Origin: an uncultured Oscillospiraceae bacterium
GTDB taxonomy: Bacteria > Bacillota > Clostridia > Oscillospirales > Oscillospiraceae
NCBI GenBank assembly: GCA_934511165.1
Contig: CAKSWA010000023.1
Location: forward strand, 1-32,883
Direction: 5' to 3'
DNA: 32,883 nucleotides
Both the position numbers and the translations under genes were made by a program. Below are positions 1-8,598 of the stretch, piece after piece. The notes below the pieces were generated by a model. It was not told the origin of the DNA. It was given only the letters and a program-made list of their open reading frames with translations, and searched no databases. Position 1 is the first letter of the stretch. Each line of letters begins with the position of its first letter.

Positions 1-9
1 CGGCCCCTT

Positions 10-75
10 CAAACGAGAGCCCAACGCAGTGGGTCTCGTTTGAGAGCGTGTCAAAAACACTTTTTTGACACGCTC
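10..75. repeat. Two tandem hairpins at the left edge
   Basis: The first stem pairs 10-18 with 34-42 (CAAACGAGA/TCTCGTTTG) and 20-23 with 30-33, with G19 bulged. The second is a perfect 14-bp stem, 44-57 with 62-75 (GAGCGTGTC followed by five A), with a 4-base loop. They lie directly before a third hairpin at 76-105. No gene is visible in these bases. They could be terminators of a plus-strand gene left of the window or members of a dispersed intergenic repeat; the sequence alone cannot decide. Confidence 0.6.
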
Positions 76-108
76 AAATGGCTCCCTCGTCCGAGGGAGC
101 CATTTTTT
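76..108. terminator. Perfect 14-bp palindrome with T run, probable terminator
   Basis: Bases 76-89 pair with 92-105 (core GGCTCCCTCG/CGAGGGAGCC) around a 2-base loop, followed on the plus strand by T103-T108. It touches the stop codon of the minus-strand gene ending at 107. The T run favours termination of plus-strand transcripts from the left. On the minus strand it can also end the recG operon, with only a short T tract there. Confidence 0.65.
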
Positions 109-748
109 ACGGATTCACAAAAAGGTGCTTGCGGTTGTTGAAATATCGGATATTGATGAAGAGCAGGATGACCGAAGGAGCCAGCTCCGCCGCAATATCG
201 GCGTTGAACAGCGAGTAGCCGACGATGAGGCTTGCAGCTATCACATTGAGAAGCGCTAACGCAATGCTGGCAGCACAGAAAGAATAGTACATCACCGGGC
301 CTTTGGCGCGGAGCTTCGCAAGCGAGCGCTGGACAAATACCGCATACACGCCGAGGGCAATATATAGAATGCCCATACAGATATCCAATTCGCGTAACCC
401 GCAATAAAAGGAGTAAGCCCAATCGGCGTATCCTTCGTAATATGCGCCGGTGAAGTATTTTTCTGCCGCGATGAGAGCGGAGAGTAGGCTCGCCCATAGC
501 TGAAAATAGATGATGAACTTGAACCACTTCATGCCGCGCTGGGGCGTTGCGATGACGCCGATCGCGGCGGCGGGATCGGGCGTGCCCTGCGGCGGCATGG
601 CCAGCGCAGTCGGAACATCCGACGCCATGGGGACGGCCGGTGCGCTCTCTTCCGGCGCCGTGGAGGGAGCAGGAGCGAGATTTGCGCCGCACTCGGAGCA
701 ATACTTTGCGTTGTCGGGGATCTGTTTTCCGCAGAATCGGCAATACAT
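107..748 (-). CDS. Zinc-ribbon multi-pass membrane protein
   Basis: This is a 213-residue protein of unknown function. The N-terminus is a small zinc ribbon with two CxxC knuckles (C3, C6, C17, C20; YCRFCG and YCSECG). A Pro/Ala-rich linker follows, to about residue 70, and then four hydrophobic stretches that look like membrane helices. Zinc-ribbon plus membrane-helix proteins of this layout are common in Clostridia, with the ribbon expected in the cytoplasm. The start is the ATG at 746-748, preceded by AAGGAGG with 7 bases of spacing. It is the last gene of the minus-strand operon, 29 bases after recG, and its stop touches a hairpin. Membrane location and metal binding are inferred from sequence only; nothing indicates a substrate. 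Confidence 0.8.
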   Translation of the reverse strand: MYCRFCGKQIPDNAKYCSECGANLAPAPSTAPEESAPAVPMASDVPTALAMPPQGTPDPAAAIGVIATPQRGMKWFKFIIYFQLWASLLSALIAAEKYFTGAYYEGYADWAYSFYCGLRELDICMGILYIALGVYAVFVQRSLAKLRAKGPVMYYSFCAASIALALLNVIAASLIVGYSLFNADIAAELAPSVILLFINIRYFNNRKHLFVNP

Positions 749-777
749 GGGGACTCCTCCTTTTATTTATCTATGGG

Positions 778-2817
778 TTAATTCCATGTTCCTTCGTTGG
801 CGGTGAACAGCTCGGCGATACGGGCGCGCAGCGGCGCAAGCTCCTCGCCCGCAAGATCGGGGTTTTCCTTATAAAGCTCCTCCGCAGCGGCCTGCGTTGT
901 CTGGAACATTTCCAGCGTTGCCAGATCAAACAGCCTGCCGTGCTGCGCTTCGCCCAGAATGTCACCCGCGCCGCGAAGATCAAAGTCCGCGCGCGCAATT
1001 TCAAAGCCGTCGTTGGTTTTCGTCAGCACACGCAGCCGGTTTTTTGTTTCTTCGGACGTTGTATCCGAAACGAGAATGCAGTAGCTTTTCGCCTTGCCGC
1101 GCCCGACGCGCCCGCGCAGCTGGTGAAGCTGCGAGAGCCCGAACCGCTCGGCGTTTTCCACAACCATGAGCGTTGCATTCGGCACGTCCACGCCGACCTC
1201 CACGACTGTGGTCGAGACGAGAATATCTGTCTCCCCGGCGGCGAAGGCGGCCATGACGGCCTCCTTTTCCTTCGGCTTCATCCGCCCGTGGACGCACGAA
1301 ACTTTTAGATCCGGGAAGAGCTTTTGCAGTTCCTCCGCGTGCTCGGAAGCGGATTTGAGCTTGCTCTCGCCCTCTTCGCCGTCCTCGACCTTCGGACAGA
1401 CGACGAACACCTGATGCTCCTCTTTGACCTGCTTTCGGATAAAGGCGTTCAGCCGGTCGCGGTAGCTTTCCGTTACGGCAAAGGTATCCACCTTTTCCCG
1501 CCCCGGCGGCAGTTCGTCGAGCACCGACACGGCAAGGTCGTGGAAAATCACCAGCGCAAGCGTGCGCGGGATCGGGGTTGCCGACATGACAAGAATATGC
1601 GGGTGCGAGCCCTTGCCATTCAAAGCGCCTCGCTGCGCAACGCCGAAGCGATGCTGTTCGTCCGTAACCGTCAGCGCGAGATGATAAAATTCAACATCTT
1701 CTGTGAGCAGCGCGTGCGTACCGACGACGACGTGACAGCTTCCCCCGGCAAGCGCGGCCTTTACCGCGCTTTTTTCTTTTGCCTTCATTGAACCAGTTAG
1801 CAGAAGCACATTTATGCCGAACGGCGCGAGAAGCGCCTGCAAGGTTTTTGCGTGCTGCTGCGCCAGAATTTCCGTCGGCGCCATGAAAGCGCTCTGGTAT
1901 CCGGCCTTCCATACCGCCCACAAAAGCGCCGCAGCCACAAGCGTTTTGCCGCTGCCGACATCGCCCTGCAAAATGCGGGACATCCGCTTGCCGGACGCCA
2001 TATCATGCAGCATCTCATCGATCGCGCGCCGCTGCGCGCCGGTGGGGGAAAAGGGGAGGGAAGAAAAAAACTCCTCCATGGAGGGCGTGGGAATGTATTG
2101 CCCTTTGACCTGCTGCTGCGTTTCCCGCATTTTCTGCACGGCGCAGGCGCGGACAAACAGATGTTCAAAAGCGATGCGCCGCTTTGCAAGCGCCAGAGCT
2201 TCCTGGTCGGCAGGAAAATGGATGTTCCGGTACGTAAAACCGACTTTCGCGAGCTCATACCGCTCGGTGATCGCTGCGGGCAGCAGCTCCGGCAGCATAT
2301 CGCCGCAGGCATCGAGCGCGCTCTCCACGGCGCTCACGACGAGCTTATTGGATATGCCGCGCGTCAGATGGTAGAGCGGCAGTATCCGCCCCGTGACGGC
2401 GCCCGCACGATCCTCCCGCTCAAAAACGGGGTTCGTGAACGTTTTACGCAGCAGATTTCCGCCCGCCTTGCCGTAAAAGACATAGCTCTCGCCCAAAACA
2501 AGCTGGTCGCGGACATAGCTCTGGTTGAAAAACGTCACGTCTGCGCTGCCGCTCTCGTCTACGATGCGGAATTTTACAAGATCGAGTCCGCGCCGGACGC
2601 GCGTGAGGCGCGGCTCCGTCGCGACCATGGCGCGCACGCACGCCGTCTCGTCGATCGTGAGCTCGGCGATAGGCCGCACAACGGTGCGGTCTTCATACGC
2701 ACGCGGGAAATTGTTGAGAAGATCGCCGAGCGTGCGCACGCCGAGACGCTCAAGCGCCTTGGCTCGCTGCTCGCCGACGCCTTTTATGTAGCGGACATCC
2801 GTGGAAAGCTCCGGCAT
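778..2817 (-). CDS. recG: ATP-dependent DNA helicase RecG
   Basis: This 679-residue protein has the usual RecG length. RecG is a superfamily 2 translocase that remodels stalled forks and branch-migrates Holliday junctions. The N-terminal part holds an HhH-like KGVGEQRA and the OB-fold wedge domain (about residues 50-150). The helicase core has Walker A GDVGSGKT (about residue 285), motif II DEQH, motif III SATPIPRT, and the C-terminal GRVGRG and DLRGAGDILG blocks. The reading frame is open to 3207, but the ATG at 2815-2817 has AAAGGAGA just upstream and gives the canonical start MPELSTDVRYIKGVG. The extra upstream residues are an Arg-rich out-of-frame reading of the ABC-F gene. It sits 25 bases after the ABC-F stop and 29 before the zinc-ribbon gene. 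Confidence 0.96.
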   Translation of the reverse strand: MPELSTDVRYIKGVGEQRAKALERLGVRTLGDLLNNFPRAYEDRTVVRPIAELTIDETACVRAMVATEPRLTRVRRGLDLVKFRIVDESGSADVTFFNQSYVRDQLVLGESYVFYGKAGGNLLRKTFTNPVFEREDRAGAVTGRILPLYHLTRGISNKLVVSAVESALDACGDMLPELLPAAITERYELAKVGFTYRNIHFPADQEALALAKRRIAFEHLFVRACAVQKMRETQQQVKGQYIPTPSMEEFFSSLPFSPTGAQRRAIDEMLHDMASGKRMSRILQGDVGSGKTLVAAALLWAVWKAGYQSAFMAPTEILAQQHAKTLQALLAPFGINVLLLTGSMKAKEKSAVKAALAGGSCHVVVGTHALLTEDVEFYHLALTVTDEQHRFGVAQRGALNGKGSHPHILVMSATPIPRTLALVIFHDLAVSVLDELPPGREKVDTFAVTESYRDRLNAFIRKQVKEEHQVFVVCPKVEDGEEGESKLKSASEHAEELQKLFPDLKVSCVHGRMKPKEKEAVMAAFAAGETDILVSTTVVEVGVDVPNATLMVVENAERFGLSQLHQLRGRVGRGKAKSYCILVSDTTSEETKNRLRVLTKTNDGFEIARADFDLRGAGDILGEAQHGRLFDLATLEMFQTTQAAAEELYKENPDLAGEELAPLRARIAELFTANEGTWN

Positions 2818-2842
2818 GATCTTCTCTCCTTTCGAAAGTTCT

Positions 2843-4717
2843 TTATTCCGCGAGCGTTTCCCACTCGGCGTAAAGCGCTTCAAGCGTCTCTTCGGCAGCA
2901 TCCTTCTGCGCGCCGAGCTCAAGCAGCTTCTGGTAATCGGAGGCGTTTTTCTCCATTTCGGCTTCGATATCGCGCAGCGACGCCTCGGCGCGCTCGATGT
3001 CGCGCTCGATCTTCTGGCGGCGGCGGTCGCGGTTCGGCTCGGTCTTTTTCTTCGGCTTTTCCTCGCGCGCCGCGGGCTTGGCCGCTTTGGCTGATGCCTG
3101 AAGCGCCTCCTGCCGCGCCTTATACTCCCGCCACTCGGCAAAGCCGCCGCGGTAGTCTTCGATCTGCCCATCGTGCAGACACCAGATGCGCGTAGCGAAT
3201 TTTTCAATGAACCAGCGGTCGTGGCTCACGAAGAGCAGCGCCTCGCTGTAGTCCATGAGCGCATCCTCCATCCACTCGCGCGAGAGGAGATCGAGATGGT
3301 TCGTCGGCTCGTCGAGCATGAGGAAGTTTATGTCGTCCCGCATGAGGATGCAAAGCCGCAGGCGGCTCTGCTCGCCGCCGGAGAGCACCGATACGGTTTT
3401 GAACACGTCCTCGCCCCGGAAGCCGAACGCCGCGAGACGGTTTCGCGCCGTCTGCGGATCGCACTTCGCCTCCCAGAGCATCGTGTCCACCATGTTGCGC
3501 GAGGGATCGTCAAACCGCACGAGCTGCGGCAAATACGCGCTCTTTACCGCGGGACCCTGATGGATCCAGCCGCGGTCGGGCGTTTCCTCGCCGGTAATGC
3601 ACCGGAGCAGCGTGGATTTGCCGGTGCCGTTGTCGCCGATGAGTGCGATGCGCTCACCGGGTTCGATGAGCTCGTCGATCCCGGAGAAGAGCTTCTTCTC
3701 GCCGTAGGCTTTTGCCACATCCTCCAGCACGAGTACCTCGTCGCCGAAAAACTCCTTCTGCCGGAAGCGGACGGAGAGCTTTTTGTCCTCCTTCGGCTTT
3801 TCGGCGGTCTGGAGGCGCGCGATGCGCTTTTCCATGGAGAACGCGCGCTTGTGCAGCTTGTCCGCGCCCATGAACGCCCACAAATGCAGATCGTCCGCCG
3901 CCTTTTGCAGATGGGCGATCTCTTTTTGATTCTTTTCATACTGCTTTCGCAGCTCTTCATACCGGCGCTGCTTTTCCTCGGCATAGAACGTATAGTTGCC
4001 GTTATAAAACTCCGCCTTGCCGTTGACGATCTCAATGATGCGCTGCGCGATCTTATCGAGAAACCAGCGGTCGTGCGATATGGCGAGGACTGTGCCCTTG
4101 AAGTGCAGCAGATAGTCCTCCAGCCATTCGGTGGCGTGCATGTCGAGATGGTTCGTCGGCTCGTCGAGCAGAAGAATGTCCGTATCCTCCAAAATGAGCC
4201 GCGCTAAGTTGACGCGCGTTTTCTCCCCGCCGGAGAGCGAGTCGAAAAGCTGCTCGCGCATGGCGGGAGGAATGTCGAGCCCGTTGGCTACCTTGCTGCG
4301 GCGCACCTCGGCGTCGTACCCGCCGAGTGTTTCAAAGCGCGAGAGAAGCTCGTCGTATTCGGAGAGGAGCGCGCGGTCGCTCGATACCGCCATAAGCTCT
4401 TCGAGCTTGCGCATCCGTGCCTGCATCGCGTTGAGCCGCTCCTCGGCCGTGGCGAGCACGTCCTCCACGGTGTACCCCGCGGGATAATGCGGGATCTGGG
4501 ATACGAGCCCCAGCCGCTTGCCGCGGGCGATGTCGATCTCGCCCTTGTCCTCGGTGAGCTCGCCGACCATCAAGCGGAAAAGCGTCGTTTTCCCCGTGCC
4601 GTTGCGGCCGAGAATACCGATGCGCTCGCCGTGCTGCACCTGAAACGTCAGCCCGTCGAGAATGTTGTTGTTGACCTCAAACGCTTTTGTGAGATCACGA
4701 ACGGAAATGTCAATCAT
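2843..4717 (-). CDS. ABC-F family ATPase (ribosome-associated type)
   Basis: This 624-residue soluble protein has two ABC ATPase domains and no membrane segments. Domain 1 shows Walker A GRNGTGKTT (37-45), signature LSGGE (161-165) and DEPTNHLD (185-192). Domain 2 shows Walker A GDNGTGKST (about 357), a second LSGGEQSR and a second DEPTNHLD. A charged linker (about 230-310) separates them. The C-terminus from about 540 is Lys/Glu-rich and predicted coiled coil, as in Uup/YkpA-type members. ABC-F proteins act on the ribosome, as translation factors or in antibiotic protection; which role applies here cannot be told. The ATG at 4715-4717 overlaps the PBP stop by 8 bases, with GGAG inside the PBP gene, so the two are probably translationally coupled. 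Confidence 0.93.
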   Translation of the reverse strand: MIDISVRDLTKAFEVNNNILDGLTFQVQHGERIGILGRNGTGKTTLFRLMVGELTEDKGEIDIARGKRLGLVSQIPHYPAGYTVEDVLATAEERLNAMQARMRKLEELMAVSSDRALLSEYDELLSRFETLGGYDAEVRRSKVANGLDIPPAMREQLFDSLSGGEKTRVNLARLILEDTDILLLDEPTNHLDMHATEWLEDYLLHFKGTVLAISHDRWFLDKIAQRIIEIVNGKAEFYNGNYTFYAEEKQRRYEELRKQYEKNQKEIAHLQKAADDLHLWAFMGADKLHKRAFSMEKRIARLQTAEKPKEDKKLSVRFRQKEFFGDEVLVLEDVAKAYGEKKLFSGIDELIEPGERIALIGDNGTGKSTLLRCITGEETPDRGWIHQGPAVKSAYLPQLVRFDDPSRNMVDTMLWEAKCDPQTARNRLAAFGFRGEDVFKTVSVLSGGEQSRLRLCILMRDDINFLMLDEPTNHLDLLSREWMEDALMDYSEALLFVSHDRWFIEKFATRIWCLHDGQIEDYRGGFAEWREYKARQEALQASAKAAKPAAREEKPKKKTEPNRDRRRQKIERDIERAEASLRDIEAEMEKNASDYQKLLELGAQKDAAEETLEALYAEWETLAE

Positions 4718-6017
4718 TGGAATAATACTCCATTACGGTTTGTAATACGGAATTGGCAATGCCGCCGGCCTGCAAAAGCCCGCCGCCGCCGTGTTCGAGC
4801 ATCACCGCGAACGCTACCGGCGTGCCGGAACGCAGATACCCGACGAACCAGGCGTGCGTTGTGCCGTCGCCTACCTCAGCCGTGCCGCTCTTGGCGCAGA
4901 GATCGAGCCCCGGAAACCGGTCGCGCCCGTAGCCGTAGGCCACATCGTAGCTCATGCACTCGCCGGTGTACTCTGCCGTTTCGGCATCCATGAGCACCGC
5001 GCCGCCGCCTGCGCCGCCATAGGCGAGCGTCGGCGTAACGGCGGTGCCGCCGTTTGCGATCGCGGCGCACAGCCGCAGCATCGAATACGGCGTCACAAGA
5101 TCGGTATACTGCCCGATGCCGAGCCATGCTTCGTCGCCGCTGCCCGCCTCGGCGGTCTCAACCTTGCCGGAGGCCGTGGCTGCGCCGTCGAGCGTGAGAG
5201 ACCCGGCCACGCCGAGCCGCTGCGCCGTCTTCACAATCGTTTCGCTGCCAAGCTCCAGCGAAAGCTCTCCGAAGGCGCAGTTGCAGGAGTTCGCAAGCGC
5301 CTGTTCAATGGTCTGCGGGCCGTGCCAGCCCGTGCATACGACCGTCCCGCCGGGGATATCAAGGTATTGGTTGCAGGTGAACGTCCGCTCCGTGAGATCG
5401 GGGAGGTTTTCCTCCGCCGCGATGAGCGTCACAAGCTTGAAAACGGAGCCGGGCGTGAAGGTGCCAAGTGTGCAGCGGTTGATGAAAAGCCCGTCGATGC
5501 TCGTGTCGGCCTCGCCGTTCGGGTCGTAGGACGGGGAGGAGACCATCGTTAAAATCTCGCCGGTCTCGTAGTTCATCACGAGCACTGCGCCGCGCCGCCC
5601 TGCTAGGGCGTTCCATGCGGCGGTCTGCAGCCGCGCATCCAGCGAGAGCGCGACGGTCGCGCCGCCGTCGGGCGTGCCGTTAACGAAGGAATAGCCCGCG
5701 AGCTCATCGGCAAAGGAGGAGATCGCGCCGCTGATGTATCCGCGAAAATCGCCGACGGCGTGCACCGACGAGAGCCGCACGGTGAGATCGTCCGCGTAGC
5801 GCCACGTGCCGTTTTCCGTCTGTGCGAGAATGACGCCGTTGCGGTCGGTCAATGTGCTGCTTTTGAGCACTCCGTTTTGGTAAATGTGCTGATTGGCGCT
5901 GTAGGAAGCCCAGTCGCCGCCGTAAAGTGCGAGCCGGACGACGAAAAATCCCATGCCGAGCAGCAGCGCCGCGGCAAGCAGCAGCGCGATGGCGGAGCGG
6001 TGTTCAATGCGTTTCAT
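4710..6017 (-). CDS. Class B penicillin-binding protein (transpeptidase)
   Basis: This 435-residue peptidoglycan DD-transpeptidase is anchored by one N-terminal helix (about 9-30). A short pedestal follows, and the catalytic domain spans about residues 120-430. All three active-site motifs are present: SVFK (S191, K194), SCN (244-246) and KSGT (376-379). It is short for class B and lacks a long N-terminal dimerisation module and PASTA repeats, resembling PbpA of the actinobacterial rodA-pbpA pair. The ATG at 6015-6017 overlaps the FtsW-like gene's TGA in an ATGA junction. That is the expected SEDS/bPBP pairing of a glycosyltransferase and a transpeptidase in one complex. Whether it serves elongation, division or sporulation cannot be read from the sequence. 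Confidence 0.95.
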   Translation of the reverse strand: MKRIEHRSAIALLLAAALLLGMGFFVVRLALYGGDWASYSANQHIYQNGVLKSSTLTDRNGVILAQTENGTWRYADDLTVRLSSVHAVGDFRGYISGAISSFADELAGYSFVNGTPDGGATVALSLDARLQTAAWNALAGRRGAVLVMNYETGEILTMVSSPSYDPNGEADTSIDGLFINRCTLGTFTPGSVFKLVTLIAAEENLPDLTERTFTCNQYLDIPGGTVVCTGWHGPQTIEQALANSCNCAFGELSLELGSETIVKTAQRLGVAGSLTLDGAATASGKVETAEAGSGDEAWLGIGQYTDLVTPYSMLRLCAAIANGGTAVTPTLAYGGAGGGAVLMDAETAEYTGECMSYDVAYGYGRDRFPGLDLCAKSGTAEVGDGTTHAWFVGYLRSGTPVAFAVMLEHGGGGLLQAGGIANSVLQTVMEYYSND

Positions 6018-7714
6018 TTCACCGCCTCCTTTTTGCCTCGACGTACGTTTTCAAAGGTCGTCCGCAGCGCAAAGCTGCCGCCGGAGCGCGTGTCTCCGGC
6101 CTTGATATATGCGAGCATACCCCAGCAGGAGATGAGGCTTGACCCACCCTTGGATACAAACGGGAACGTCACGCCCGTAAACGGCAGCAGATCGAGCGAG
6201 CCGAACACATTGAGCGCGAGCTGCGCCATGAAGATCGTGACCGTGGCGCACGAGGCGATGACGTAATAGGAAGAGCGCCCCGCCGCCGCGCTGCGCACGG
6301 AGAACACCGCGAGCAGCAGCAGCGAAAGCACGCAGCATAGCCCTACAATGAGCCCCAGCTCCTCGCACACGACGCCGAATACCATGTCGGTGTTCGCGGC
6401 GAACACGTTTTTGAGCCAGCCTGCCCCCGCGCCGCGGCCAAAAAGACCGCCCGCGGCGGTTGCGGACATGGTGCGCACCTGCTGGAAGCCGGTGTTCAGA
6501 GGATCTTCCCACGCATGCCCCCAGGTGGCAAACCGCTGCGCCACATAGGGCTTCACGGTCAGAACAAGCATCACCGCAAGCGCCGCGCTGCCGATGGCGA
6601 GAAAGAGCGTGGCAAAGCTCCCCGAACGCATGAACGAAATGACGAGAAAGCACACGAAGAATACAAGCGCCGTGCCGAAATCGCCCATGAGCGCAAGCGC
6701 GCCCACGCACACGGCGGAAAAGGCGATGAACAGGATAAGGTTGCGCCGCCGGAACAGGCGGTCGAGCGTCGCCGCGCCCGCGTAGACGTAGGCGATCTTT
6801 ACAAATTCCGAGGGCTGGAGCGTCTGCCCGGCAACGCTCAGCCAGTTTTTGGCGCCCCAGATCGTCTCGCTCAGCAGCAGATTGAGCGCAAGAAAGCCGA
6901 GCGCGGCAAACGCCATCGGCCAGCGCATCGCGCGCACCCGGCGCAGATCCCGCAGCCACACGCCGAGCGCAAAGAAAAGCGCGAGCGCGGCGAGAAACAA
7001 AAGGCACTGCCGTCCCATGCTCTCCGGCGCGGAGGAGCCAACGACGGAAAAGCCGATGCTTGTGAGGAAAAACGCAATCGTCTCCGGCTCAAACCCGCGC
7101 ACGGATATGCTCCGCATCACAAAATAGCAGAACCATTCCATGGCAAAGAGCAGCCCGAACGAGAGCACAACGTAAGCGAGCGCCGTGCCGTGCGTTGTGA
7201 AGAAAAACTGGAAGAGCAGCACGAGCTGGAAGCATACGAGCAGAAGAAGCGTCACCGCCGGCTGCACCTTGTGCCCGGTCACGGGGCGCTTGCGCTGCAA
7301 CGTGGCGCGCTGCGCGTCGTCCAGCGCGAGAAAGTGCAGCTCCATTTCGCCGAGCTTGATCGTATCGCCGCTGTGGAGCGGCGCGTCGCCGGTGACGGCT
7401 TCGCCGTTCACCCAGACGCCCTTGCCGCTGTCGAGCGCGGAGAGCGTCCACTCGCCCGCGCCGGAGCGCTGAATGGCGGCATGGCTGCGCTCAATCCCCT
7501 CGCCGGTGAGCACAATGTCCGAGACCTTCGCCCGGCCGAGAATGCACTCCCAATGCTCGATGGCGCGCGATGTGCCGTCTGGCAGTTCCAGATAGCCCCA
7601 GACCTCCGGCACGTATTTCTCGCTCAGCATTGAGCGTGCGCAGCGCACCACGATCCACACGGCGAAAAACGCGAGCACATACCCGGTATATTGTAAAAAA
7701 GCGGTTTCTGTCAT
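6014..7714 (-). CDS. FHA-domain SEDS protein (FtsW/RodA/SpoVE family)
   Basis: This is a 566-residue integral membrane protein. After one N-terminal helix (about 8-24) comes a cytoplasmic FHA domain at about 55-125, with the typical GR (60-61), SH (77-78) and VNG (102-104) positions. From about 165 a multi-helix SEDS domain follows, the peptidoglycan glycosyltransferase that works with a class B PBP, here encoded next door. FHA domains bind phosphothreonine, so control by a Ser/Thr kinase is expected, but no kinase gene lies in the window. The frame is open upstream to 7885; the ATG at 7712-7714 is chosen because GGAG lies 8-11 bases before it and the promoter ends just upstream. It is the first gene of a five-gene operon. 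Confidence 0.93.
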   Translation of the reverse strand: MTETAFLQYTGYVLAFFAVWIVVRCARSMLSEKYVPEVWGYLELPDGTSRAIEHWECILGRAKVSDIVLTGEGIERSHAAIQRSGAGEWTLSALDSGKGVWVNGEAVTGDAPLHSGDTIKLGEMELHFLALDDAQRATLQRKRPVTGHKVQPAVTLLLLVCFQLVLLFQFFFTTHGTALAYVVLSFGLLFAMEWFCYFVMRSISVRGFEPETIAFFLTSIGFSVVGSSAPESMGRQCLLFLAALALFFALGVWLRDLRRVRAMRWPMAFAALGFLALNLLLSETIWGAKNWLSVAGQTLQPSEFVKIAYVYAGAATLDRLFRRRNLILFIAFSAVCVGALALMGDFGTALVFFVCFLVISFMRSGSFATLFLAIGSAALAVMLVLTVKPYVAQRFATWGHAWEDPLNTGFQQVRTMSATAAGGLFGRGAGAGWLKNVFAANTDMVFGVVCEELGLIVGLCCVLSLLLLAVFSVRSAAAGRSSYYVIASCATVTIFMAQLALNVFGSLDLLPFTGVTFPFVSKGGSSLISCWGMLAYIKAGDTRSGGSFALRTTFENVRRGKKEAVK

Positions 7715-7748
7715 GCATTCGCTCCATAAAGATAATAATACACAATAT

Positions 7749-7757
7749 ATTATATCA
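7749..7757 (-). promoter_or_regulatory. Extended -10 promoter for the FHA-FtsW/PBP/ABC-F/recG operon
   Basis: On the minus strand TGATATAAT reads as an extended -10 box (TGn plus perfect TATAAT), about 35 bases upstream of the ATG at 7714. The -35 region is weak (TTTTCT at 7772-7777). It is back to back with the tmk promoter; the two -35 regions lie within 15 bases of each other. Confidence 0.7.
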
Positions 7758-7763
7758 TTTTTC

Positions 7764-7792
7764 TTGCCGCGAGAAAAGAGTTTTGCTATAAT
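7764..7792 (+). promoter_or_regulatory. Sigma-A-type promoter for tmk
   Basis: TTGCCG (7764-7769), 17-base spacer, perfect TATAAT (7787-7792). Transcription would start near 7799, leaving a leader of about 34 bases before tmk. Confidence 0.75.
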
Positions 7793-7832
7793 ATCTGCGA
7801 ACAAATCGTGCCTCGCGGCGGGAGGAACTGCC

Positions 7833-8453
7833 ATGAACGGAAAATTCATCGTCATTGAAGGGCTGGACGGCTCGGGAAAGACCACGCAGCTGCTGGCTCT
7901 TGCCAGGAATCTGCGCGCTCTCGGCTATGCCGTGGCGGAAACTGCAGAGCCGACGGCGAGCACGACCGGCGGTTTGGCGCGCGACGCCCTCTCCGGCTTC
8001 ACGCCGCGCACCGGCGCGGAGATCGCAGCGCTCTTTATGGCCGACCGCGTGGCGCATAACGTAAACCCCATCAACGGCATTGGAAAGCTTCTCTCCGAGG
8101 GGCGAATCGTTCTCTGCGACCGGTATTACTATTCCTCGCTCGCCTACCAGGGCACTGTGACCGACCCGGAATGGGTGTTCCATATCAATATCGACTGCCC
8201 GGAGATCCGAAAGCCCGATCTCTGCGTATTTCTCGATCTTGACGACGAGGAGTGCCTGCGCCGCATGGAGCAGGGGCGGTCGTACCGCGAAATTTACGAG
8301 AACGAAAACTCCCTGCTCGCCGTGCGCCGGCGGTACTATGAAATTTTCCGGCGGCTGGAGCACCGGGATAAAATCTGCGTCGTAAACGCCGCCCGCACGC
8401 CCGAAGAGGTCGCTGCGGACGTACTTTCCGCCGTAAAGTCGGTGCTGGACTGA
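7833..8453 (+). CDS. tmk: Thymidylate kinase
   Basis: This 206-residue cytosolic enzyme phosphorylates dTMP to dTDP with ATP, an essential step to dTTP. It has the P-loop GLDGSGKTT (10-18), the EP segment of the substrate pocket (E39-P40), DRVAH (71-75) and the DRY motif (D96-Y98, CDRYYYSSLAYQG). The usual bacterial EPGGT is replaced by EPTAST, a variation on the family theme. The start ATG at 7833 has GGAGG at 7821-7825 with 7-base spacing; a longer open frame upstream lacks a ribosome site. It stands alone, with no holB or other replication genes next to it. Only ten bases separate its stop from the tRNA promoter and no terminator is visible, so read-through into tRNA-Ser is likely. Confidence 0.94.
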   Translation: MNGKFIVIEGLDGSGKTTQLLALARNLRALGYAVAETAEPTASTTGGLARDALSGFTPRTGAEIAALFMADRVAHNVNPINGIGKLLSEGRIVLCDRYYYSSLAYQGTVTDPEWVFHINIDCPEIRKPDLCVFLDLDDEECLRRMEQGRSYREIYENENSLLAVRRRYYEIFRRLEHRDKICVVNAARTPEEVAADVLSAVKSVLD

Positions 8454-8462
8454 TTTTTTGCA

Positions 8463-8492
8463 TTGACAACGCCGTATCCGCTGTGGTATGAT
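8463..8492 (+). promoter_or_regulatory. Promoter of tRNA-Ser
   Basis: Consensus TTGACA (8463-8468), 18-base spacer and TATGAT (8487-8492), placing the start near 8499, seven bases before the mature tRNA 5' end. Confidence 0.85.
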
Positions 8493-8505
8493 ACTCAAGC
8501 GGTTT

Positions 8506-8597
8506 GGAGAAGTACCCAAGTGGCCGAAGGGGCTCCCCTGCTAAGGGAGTAGTCGGTGATGAGCCGAGCCCGGGTTCAAATCCCGGCTTCTCCGCCA
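8506..8597 (+). tRNA. tRNA-Ser (anticodon GCT)
   Basis: This is a 92-base class II tRNA. The acceptor stem pairs GGAGAAG (8506-8512) with CTTCTCC (8587-8593), followed by discriminator G and an encoded CCA (8595-8597). The anticodon arm CTCCC-CTGCTAA-GGGAG gives anticodon GCT, reading AGC/AGU serine codons. A long variable arm (GTCGGTGATGAGCCGAG region) and the T arm CCGGG-TTCAAAT-CCCGG are clear. The long variable arm is the serine identity element. Confidence 0.98.
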
Positions 8598-8598
8598 A

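Noticed and set aside
10..108. Insertion sequence end or attachment site
   Set aside because: No transposase, integrase, or target-site duplication is visible; the palindromes read better as terminators or intergenic repeats.
2818..3207. N-terminal extension of RecG of about 130 residues
   Set aside because: The added residues are an out-of-frame, Arg-rich reading of the ABC-F C-terminus; the internal ATG has a strong ribosome site and gives the normal RecG start.
1852..4207. Long plus-strand open frames opposite recG and the ABC-F gene
   Set aside because: They are Arg/Ala-rich antisense readings of well-recognised genes, with no ribosome site and no family resemblance.
7755..8519. 254-residue minus-strand frame opposite tmk
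   Set aside because: Antisense shadow; it overlaps the tmk gene fully and the tRNA promoter.
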